From Catellatospora paridis (GTDB lineage: Bacteria > Actinomycetota > Actinomycetes > Mycobacteriales > Micromonosporaceae), in the NCBI RefSeq assembly GCF_009720365.1, contig NZ_ML769312.1, positions 496,001-560,000 of the forward strand: 64,000 nucleotides of DNA, written 5' to 3'. The position numbers were made by a program, and so were the translations under genes. The notes below the pieces were generated by a model. The model worked only from the letters and a program-made list of their open reading frames with translations. It was not told where the DNA came from and did no database searches. Within the stretch, counting starts at the first letter, position 1. Each line of letters begins with the position of its first letter. This document shows, piece by piece, positions 58,984 through 64,000 of this stretch.

Positions 58984-59580
58984 TCAGACGTGCAACTGCG
59001 GCGGGAAACCGGTCCAGCGCAGGCGTTCCGGCAGGTGCGCCAGGTCGTTGAACGACACCAGTGACGGCGGCCGCCCGGCCCGGTAGAGCAGCACGGTGAT
59101 CCCGCAGTTCGCCTGGTTGATGCCGATCCACCGGGCGGGCGGGGCGTCCAGTGCGTGCCGCACCAGCCAGCCGATCAGGAAGTTGTGCGTCACCACCAGT
59201 TCGTGCGTGTCGTGCTCGGCGGGGGCCGTGTAGCGGGCCTGCGCGGCCTCGATCAGGGCCGCGCCCTCGGCGATCTCCGCGGGGGAGTAGCCGTCGAGGA
59301 AGCCCCTGGCGAAGGCGGGCAGCTCGTCCTCGGGCGGCACGTACGGCACGTAGTCGCCGGCCAGCGGCGTCTGCTCGACCGGCACCCCCGGCAGGTGCGC
59401 CGTGATCAGCGCGGCCGTCTGCGCCGCCCGGGCCACCGGGCTGTGCTGCACCGACGCGAACGGCACCGAGGCCAGTCGCGCGCCGGTCAGCCGGGCCTGC
59501 TCCCGCCCGGCGTCGGTCAGCTCGCCGTCCGCGGTCGCCTCGCCGTGGCGCACCAGGTACAGCAACCGGTTCGCGATCAT
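58984..59580 (-). CDS. Histidine phosphatase superfamily protein
   Basis: The 198-residue protein has the RHG motif LVRHGEA (phospho-acceptor His), TDAGREQARLTG, SPVARAAQTA with the second Arg, and VVTHNFLIGWL with the second His. The phosphoglycerate mutase-like active site is complete. The substrate is not predictable. Its ATG overlaps the stop of the NUDIX gene (ATGA), so the two are co-translated. Confidence 0.92.
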   Translation of the reverse strand: MIANRLLYLVRHGEATADGELTDAGREQARLTGARLASVPFASVQHSPVARAAQTAALITAHLPGVPVEQTPLAGDYVPYVPPEDELPAFARGFLDGYSPAEIAEGAALIEAAQARYTAPAEHDTHELVVTHNFLIGWLVRHALDAPPARWIGINQANCGITVLLYRAGRPPSLVSFNDLAHLPERLRWTGFPPQLHV

Positions 59581-60011
59581 CGCTGCGCCCGCAGCTCGGC
59601 GTACACGGGGGAGGCCAGGAAGTCGGTGATCGCCCGCGCCGTGCCCGGCGTGAACTCGCGCCCCTCGAACACCTGGTCGGCCGGCGTGAACACCATCGCC
59701 GCACCCTCGCCGAGCACCACGTCGTCCTGGACCGCCGAGGTCACCCCGTAGAAGTAGTGCTTCACCCGGTGGTGTTCGGGCACCGGCTGGACCAGGAACA
59801 GCCGCAGCGGCTGGTCCGGGCGCAGCGACGCCTCCTCCATCAGCTCACGCGGAGCGGCCTCCTCCGGCGTCTCGCCCGGCTCGATGTGCCCGCCGGGCAG
59901 GGCCCACATGTTCGGGAAGTTCGGCGCGTGCTCGTCGCGCAGCTGCAGCAGCAGCTCGCCCGCGCGGTTCACGAGCAGCACCACGGCCAGCTGTACCGGC
60001 ATGTCGTCCAT
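59577..60011 (-). CDS. NUDIX hydrolase
   Basis: The 144-residue protein has an intact Nudix box, GGHIEPGETPEEAAPRELMEE, here cited as GHIEPGE plus RELMEE, matching Gx5Ex7REUxEE. Preceded by MWALP, it should hydrolyse a nucleoside diphosphate derivative with Mg2+. ATG 60011 is chosen because TAGGGT (60024-60019) lies 7 bases upstream, giving a leaderless mRNA; GTG 60020 would sit inside that -10. It is coupled to the phosphatase gene, a plausible sanitisation pair. Confidence 0.9.
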   Translation of the reverse strand: MDDMPVQLAVVLLVNRAGELLLQLRDEHAPNFPNMWALPGGHIEPGETPEEAAPRELMEEASLRPDQPLRLFLVQPVPEHHRVKHYFYGVTSAVQDDVVLGEGAAMVFTPADQVFEGREFTPGTARAITDFLASPVYAELRAQR

Positions 60012-60093
60012 TCGGACCACCCTAGATCAACCTTGATCGGCTTGCGGCCCCCTGTCACAGTGATGGCCCACATCCGGCTACGGGGAGAGACAC

Positions 60094-60678
60094 ATGGCAG
60101 ACGGCGTACGGCTCAGATCGCGCAACGTGATGCTGAGCGCGGCGTTCCTGGGACTGGCGGGCAGCTCGGCCGCCTGCGGGCTCGGGTCGGACGCCCCGGA
60201 CGACCCGGTGTACCAGCCCAGCGCGGTCGACTACCAGCAGCCGTCGTACCAGCCGGAGCCGGTGGTCGTGCCGTCGCCCACCCCGGTGACGTCGCTGAGC
60301 CCGACGCCGGCGGCCAAGCCGTCGCCGATCCGCACGACCGCCGCCCCGCCGCCGGTCGTCGCGGAGCCCGTGTACGACGACGACACCTATGTCTTCTACT
60401 GCGTCGACGCCAGCGAGGTCATCGTCGACCCGATCGAGTGCGACGGCGACCGCGCCTACGGCGCCGACTGGCCCTATTACCTGGTCTACGGCGCCGCCAC
60501 CGTGTTCCCGCGCACCCTGCGCGTCGGCCAGCGGGTGCCCACCGGCGGCACCCTGTTCAGCGCGGGCGACAGCACGGCCCGGTCCGACTGGGGCCTGCCG
60601 TCGAAGGTCACCAACGGCAGCACCGTGCGCTCCGGCATCGTCGGCGGCACCGGCTCCGGCACCACCGCGGGCAGCTGA
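60094..60678 (+). CDS. YgiB-like lipoprotein
   Basis: The 194-residue lipoprotein has a signal peptide and lipobox GSSAAC (Cys at about 28), then a Pro-rich spacer (to about 95) and a short Cys-containing domain (YVFYCVDASEVIVDPIECDG, ADWPYYLVYG). The C-terminus is Gly/Ser/Thr rich. It sits 3 bases before a YgiC-type gene, the same order as ygiB-ygiC in E. coli, which supports the assignment more than direct similarity does. GGGGAGAGACAC precedes the ATG. Confidence 0.65.
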   Translation: MADGVRLRSRNVMLSAAFLGLAGSSAACGLGSDAPDDPVYQPSAVDYQQPSYQPEPVVVPSPTPVTSLSPTPAAKPSPIRTTAAPPPVVAEPVYDDDTYVFYCVDASEVIVDPIECDGDRAYGADWPYYLVYGAATVFPRTLRVGQRVPTGGTLFSAGDSTARSDWGLPSKVTNGSTVRSGIVGGTGSGTTAGS

Positions 60679-60681
60679 GCG

Positions 60682-62106
60682 GTGCGCCGGATCCACCACG
60701 GCACACCGCGGCCCGGCTGGGCGGAGACCAACCGCTCGCTGGGCCTGGTTTTCAACGACACCGTGTCCGAGGACGGCTCCGTCGCTTCGTACTGGCGCGA
60801 GGGGCCGTTCTACGACTTCGACCTCGACGAGATCCTGACCCTGGAGCAGGCCGCCGCGACCCTGCACCGCATGTGCGTGGCGGCCGGCGACCGCATCGTC
60901 GAGGGCTGCCCGCGCACCGACCCCGCGGTGCGCCGCGAGGCCTACCTGACGTCGGTGTGCACCCCGCAGACATGCCTGCTCAGCCGAGCCGGCGTGCCGG
61001 AGTACGTGCACGAGCAGGTCATCCGCACCTGGTACGACAACAGCCCGCAGACCTGGACGCACGGCGACAAGGACCTGTTCGGCACGCACGCGCACACCCG
61101 GCAGAGCCCCGACTGCTCGCCGCACGTCTATGGGCGCTTCGACATCTGGTACGGCGGCCGCGGCACCACCCCGAAGCTGCTGGAGTACAACGCGCAGACG
61201 CCGACGTCGCTGCTGGAGGCGGCGGTCGTGCAGTGGCGCTGGCTGGAGGAGACCGGCCACACCCACCACTACGACCGCCAGTGGACCAGCGTGCACGAGC
61301 GCCTGATCGAGGCCTGGCGGCGCAACCTGGGCGAACTCGTCGCCGCCCGCCCCTGGCTCCCGCAGCGCCCCACCGTGTACTTCGCCTACGACGGCAGCGA
61401 GGCCTCCGGCGAGGACCTGATGAACGCGGGCTACCTCGCCGAGACGGCCCGGCAGGCCGGCTACCCGGTCGAGCTGATCGAGGTGGCGCAGATCGGCGTC
61501 GACATGGCCGACGGGCGCATCGTGTACGAGCCCAGCAAGGGCGCGCCCGCCACCCCGATCGACGTCATCTTCCTGCTGTACCCGTGGGAGTGGCTGTGGC
61601 ACGAGGAGGGCGGCCGGCCCATCTTCGCCAACATGGCCGACCCGACCAAGCGCGGCACCGTCTGGATCGAGCCGCCGTGGACGGCCGCGCTGTGGTCCAA
61701 CAAGGCGCTGCTGCCGGTGCTGTGGGAGCTGTACCGCGACGACCCGGTGCACCGCGAGCTGCTGCTGCCGGCGTACTTCGCCGACGAGCGGCCCGCCGAC
61801 ATGACCAGCTACGCCCGCAAGCCGATCTGGTCCCGCGAGGGCGCCAACGTGGAACTGGTCCGCGACGGGACCGTGCTGGCCAGCACGGGCGGCGAGTACG
61901 GGGACACCGGCATGATCGTCCAGGGCCTGGCCGAGCTGCCGACCTTCGACGGGCCGGGCGGGCCGTACCATCCGGTCCTGGGGGTTTGGATGATCGACGG
62001 CGAACCGGCCGGCATGGGCATCCGCGAGGGTGTCGGCACCGACGGCCTGATCACCCGCAACGGGGCCTGCTTCACCCCGCACACCATCGGCTCCCACCGG
62101 ACCTGA
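60682..62106 (+). CDS. YgiC-like glutathionylspermidine synthase family protein
   Basis: The 474-residue product matches the preATP-grasp/ATP-grasp synthetase domain of glutathionylspermidine synthase and YgiC: RFDIWYGGRGTTPKLLEYNAQTPTSLLEA, split as GRFDIWYGG and KLLEYNAQTPTSLLEA, then FANMADPTKRGTVWIEPPW and KPIWSREGANVEL. It has no amidase domain. The reaction in YgiC is not known; an ATP-dependent peptide or polyamine ligation is expected. GTG 60682 follows the lipoprotein stop by 3 bases. Confidence 0.9.
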   Translation: MRRIHHGTPRPGWAETNRSLGLVFNDTVSEDGSVASYWREGPFYDFDLDEILTLEQAAATLHRMCVAAGDRIVEGCPRTDPAVRREAYLTSVCTPQTCLLSRAGVPEYVHEQVIRTWYDNSPQTWTHGDKDLFGTHAHTRQSPDCSPHVYGRFDIWYGGRGTTPKLLEYNAQTPTSLLEAAVVQWRWLEETGHTHHYDRQWTSVHERLIEAWRRNLGELVAARPWLPQRPTVYFAYDGSEASGEDLMNAGYLAETARQAGYPVELIEVAQIGVDMADGRIVYEPSKGAPATPIDVIFLLYPWEWLWHEEGGRPIFANMADPTKRGTVWIEPPWTAALWSNKALLPVLWELYRDDPVHRELLLPAYFADERPADMTSYARKPIWSREGANVELVRDGTVLASTGGEYGDTGMIVQGLAELPTFDGPGGPYHPVLGVWMIDGEPAGMGIREGVGTDGLITRNGACFTPHTIGSHRT

Positions 62107-62112
62107 CGGCCG

Positions 62113-62358
62113 TCAGTCGTCGTCCAGGCTGCGGACGAACGCCACCGGATCCCTGCGGAAGAACTCCAACGCCGCCAGCGCCTCGCGCGACAGCTCGTCA
62201 CCGGTCAGGCAGGCGCGGTGCGCGCAGGCGTCGTCGAACCGGAACAGCACCGACCGGGGGTCGAACAGGCCCGGCGGGAACAGCACCACGTCATCCGCCC
62301 GGCCGATGACCTCGCCGCACGCCGCGCACCTCGTGCGGCCCGGCAGGAACAAGGCCAT
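62113..62358 (-). CDS. Small hypothetical zinc-ribbon-like protein
   Basis: The 81-residue protein has two Cys pairs, CAAC near the start and CAHRAC in the middle, spaced like a zinc finger. The rest is helical (REALAALEFFRRDPVAFVRS). The family is unknown. It is convergent with the YgiC gene, 6 bases apart. The start is ATG 62358 with only a weak ribosome-binding site. Confidence 0.65.
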   Translation of the reverse strand: MALFLPGRTRCAACGEVIGRADDVVLFPPGLFDPRSVLFRFDDACAHRACLTGDELSREALAALEFFRRDPVAFVRSLDDD

Positions 62359-62476
62359 CGGTCACACTCTCGCGTCGCCGGGCGGGAAAGCGCCTAGTTG
62401 TTCGGTCCTGCGCTCGGCGTCGTCATGTGAATACGACCCCGCCTTCGGCCTGCAGGGATACGGCTGGCGATGCCTT

Positions 62477-62959
62477 CTATGCGTCATGCTGTCTGCGGTG
62501 CAGGTCGCGCATCTCGGCGGCGAGTTCCGGGGCCGGGCCGTCGACCGGCACACCCGGTGCGATCTCCTGGATCGGCAGCGGCCGGACCGGGCCGGGCGGC
62601 AGGCCCATCTCGTCGCGCCAGACGGTGAGCTGCGCCGACGATGCCGCGTACACGATGCGGCCCAGCCCGACCCAGGCGTGGGCGGCCGCGCACATCGGGC
62701 AGTGCTCGCCCGAGGTGTAGACGGTCGCGGCGGCGCGCTGCGCGGGCGTCAGATGCTCGGCGGCCCAGCGGGCGATCTCGAACTCGGGATGCCGGGTCTC
62801 GTCTCCGGACGCGACGTGGTTGTGGTCCTCGAACAGCACCTCGCCGTCCGCGTCGACCAGCATCGACCCGAACGGCTCGTCGCCGACCGACAGCGCGAGT
62901 TCCGCCAGTTCGACACAGCGCCGCAGGTGCGCCAGATCCGTCTCGTCGACCACGACCAC
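62477..62959 (-). CDS. CMP/dCMP-type nucleoside deaminase
   Basis: The 160-residue protein has the zinc deaminase signature HPEFEIARWA (His-x-Glu) and CPMCAAA (PCxxC type), the full catalytic set. It is similar to guanine/cytidine-like deaminases of the TadA/CDD superfamily; the base is not predictable. GTG 62959 (or GTG 62953) is the start. It is divergent from a nitroreductase gene 106 bases away. Confidence 0.9.
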   Translation of the reverse strand: MVVVDETDLAHLRRCVELAELALSVGDEPFGSMLVDADGEVLFEDHNHVASGDETRHPEFEIARWAAEHLTPAQRAAATVYTSGEHCPMCAAAHAWVGLGRIVYAASSAQLTVWRDEMGLPPGPVRPLPIQEIAPGVPVDGPAPELAAEMRDLHRRQHDA

Positions 62960-63065
62960 TCCGTTCGATGGGTGCCCTCAGGCAGCAGCGTACCGACCCG
63001 CCGGAACCCGCTCCAGCGATCATGAGGGCGGACGCCGCCGAAGGTCGCGTGGCAAGATCCGATGC

Positions 63066-63704
63066 ATGGAGTTCAAAGAGGTGATCCGCCGCCGCCGGAT
63101 GGTCCGCCACTACGCCGACCGGCCGCTGAGCCCCGAGGTCGTGGAACGCATCCTGGCCAGCGCGCTGCGTGCACCCTCGGCCGGGTTCTCGCAGGGCTGG
63201 GCCTTCCTGGCACTGACCGAGCCGGCCGACCGGGCACGGTTCTGGCCCTTCGTGCCGACCCGGATGGCGCAGACGCCCACCATGCAGCTCGCGCCGCTGG
63301 TCGTCATCCCGCTGGCGCACAAGGCCGCCTACCTCGCCCGGTATGCCCAGCCGGACAAGGGCTGGGAGGACCAGGCCGAAGCCCGCTGGCCGGTGCCCTA
63401 CTGGCACATCGACACCGGGATGGCCTCGCTGATGATGCTGCTGTCCGCGGTGGACGAAGGCCTGAGCGCCTGCTTCTTCGGCATCATGCCGCAGCAGGGC
63501 CCCGACTTCGACGCCGTGACCGAGGTCCCGGCGCACACCGACGCGCTGCGGGCCGAGTTCGGCATCCCCGCCGAGTACGTGCCGATCGGCGGCATCTGCA
63601 TCGGCTACCGCGCCGAGGACGCCCCAACCCAGGGCTCCCACGTCGCCCAGCGCCGCCGCGGCACGGCCGAGGTCATCCACCGCGGACAGTGGGGCGTGCA
63701 TTAG
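63066..63704 (+). CDS. Nitroreductase family protein
   Basis: The 212-residue FMN enzyme of the nitroreductase fold has EVIRRRRMVRHYADRPLSPEVVERIL (N-terminal FMN-phosphate contacts, cited here as RRRRMVRHY), ALRAPSAGFSQGW, and GIPAEYVPIGGICIGY near the end. It probably reduces a nitro or quinone compound, or acts in cofactor metabolism. ATG 63066 begins the gene; there is no obvious Shine-Dalgarno. It is the last normal high-GC gene before the low-GC right edge. Confidence 0.92.
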   Translation: MEFKEVIRRRRMVRHYADRPLSPEVVERILASALRAPSAGFSQGWAFLALTEPADRARFWPFVPTRMAQTPTMQLAPLVVIPLAHKAAYLARYAQPDKGWEDQAEARWPVPYWHIDTGMASLMMLLSAVDEGLSACFFGIMPQQGPDFDAVTEVPAHTDALRAEFGIPAEYVPIGGICIGYRAEDAPTQGSHVAQRRRGTAEVIHRGQWGVH

Positions 63705-63818
63705 GGCTTGTCCTGTTGGGAGCGGCGTAACCCCAGGCGAGCAACGACAGATCGAAGTTCCGGGGCCACTTGGGGTACCAACGCGGATTAGCCCCGGCCT
63801 GAGGCGATCTACTCGGAT

Positions 63819-64000
63819 TTACTGATACCGAATCGTCTCGTGCCATAACAAGATTGCGCGAACCAGTCCTCGATCCCCTATTCGTTCCGCGCCCCTTAGG
63901 ACATTATCGTACAAAGTTCTGCCACCAAGCTCGAGTGCGATCACAAAGACCGCCTCCCAGGAGGCGTCCAGATAGTGACCTGCCATTACGTCTGCAACAT
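63819..64000 (-). CDS. Hypothetical protein, C-terminal part (runs off window)
   Basis: From the right edge one minus-strand frame stays open for 59 codons to a TAA at 63821-63819. The product (GHYLDASWEAVFVIALELGG, then YDNVLRGAERIGDRGLVRAI, ending LLWHETIRYQ) reads as an ordinary helical protein. I do not recognise it. The stretch is about 55% GC, against the strongly GC-rich remainder, and uses codons such as TTA, AGA, ATA and AAT that are rare in the neighbours. This suggests recent transfer. The 5' part and start are outside the window. Confidence 0.5.
   Translation of the reverse strand, partial: VADVMAGHYLDASWEAVFVIALELGGRTLYDNVLRGAERIGDRGLVRAILLWHETIRYQ

Noticed and set aside
62362-62553. 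A 63-codon minus-strand frame between the zinc-ribbon and deaminase genes
   Set aside because: It overlaps the deaminase gene out of frame, is Arg/His/Pro rich, and has no ribosome-binding site.
63673-63846. A 57-codon minus-strand frame (starting MARDDSVSVN) next to the nitroreductase gene
   Set aside because: It begins with ATG and reads plausibly in the middle (WPRNFDLSLLAWGY), but it overlaps the nitroreductase C-terminus, has no clear ribosome-binding site, and I cannot place it. It might be a transposon-end remnant; the evidence is too thin to call.

Overview
This 64 kb window is high-GC DNA. Its GC-rich third codon positions, frequent GTG starts, many probably leaderless genes with TAnnnT -10 boxes a few bases before the start codon, and F420-type, LCP, DrrAB-like and nSTAND/Trypco1 genes all indicate an actinobacterium. 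The carbohydrate-enzyme content and gene style are most like the Micromonosporaceae (Actinoplanes, Micromonospora, Catellatospora), but no marker here fixes the genus. I see no rRNA, tRNA, CRISPR array or intact insertion sequence. The last ~220 bases fall to about 55% GC and may be the edge of acquired DNA.

Layout. 1-6.7 kb: the tail of lysA, a secreted GH11 xylanase with a multi-box operator region, a GNAT enzyme, an MBL hydrolase, an LCP cell-wall ligase, a Rieske lipoprotein, a VOC protein, and an FMN reductase divergent from an HxlR regulator. 6.7-11.1 kb: a YdeP-type molybdopterin oxidoreductase, a metzincin-like secreted protease, a lipoprotein and a Ddn-like protein. 11.2-18.4 kb: a trypsin-nSTAND-propeller protein with its Trypco1 partner, translationally coupled to an ABC exporter pair. 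18.4-28.1 kb: a lipase pseudogene with an internal deletion, a three-domain GH43 enzyme, a DrrAB-like exporter, a giant AAA/TPR regulator, a secreted EEP-fold protein and a VOC protein. 28.1-34.2 kb: a TAT-exported 5'-nucleotidase, a DinB-like protein, an alpha/beta hydrolase behind a leader-peptide attenuator, and a pectinesterase with a LacI-type operator.

34.3-44.7 kb: a GGDEF-EAL protein, a Ser/Thr kinase with a VWA/solute-binding partner, a secreted ThuA-ricin B protein, a CASTOR/POLLUX-like channel and an MFS exporter. 44.8-48.2 kb: a type IV McrBC restriction pair. 48.5-53.9 kb: a DUF998-like membrane protein, a flippase-type membrane protein, a TetR regulator with a DHA2 exporter, and a universal stress protein. 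54-64 kb: a P450-ferredoxin pair, several small membrane and hypothetical proteins, an ArsR-type regulator, a NUDIX/histidine-phosphatase pair, a YgiB/YgiC-like pair, a deaminase, a nitroreductase and a truncated low-GC gene at the right edge.

Functional themes. (1) Plant cell-wall breakdown by dispersed, separately regulated secreted enzymes: xylanase, GH43, pectinesterase, ThuA-lectin. (2) Defence or conflict: trypsin-nSTAND/Trypco1 and McrBC. (3) Efflux and drug response: DrrAB-like, two MFS pumps, and the attenuator-controlled hydrolase. The most unusual signals are the leader-peptide/hairpin switch at 30.8-30.95 kb, a 68-bp structured palindromic repeat present twice (28.13 and 55.43 kb), and the trypsin-nSTAND/Trypco1 unit with its coupled ABC exporter.
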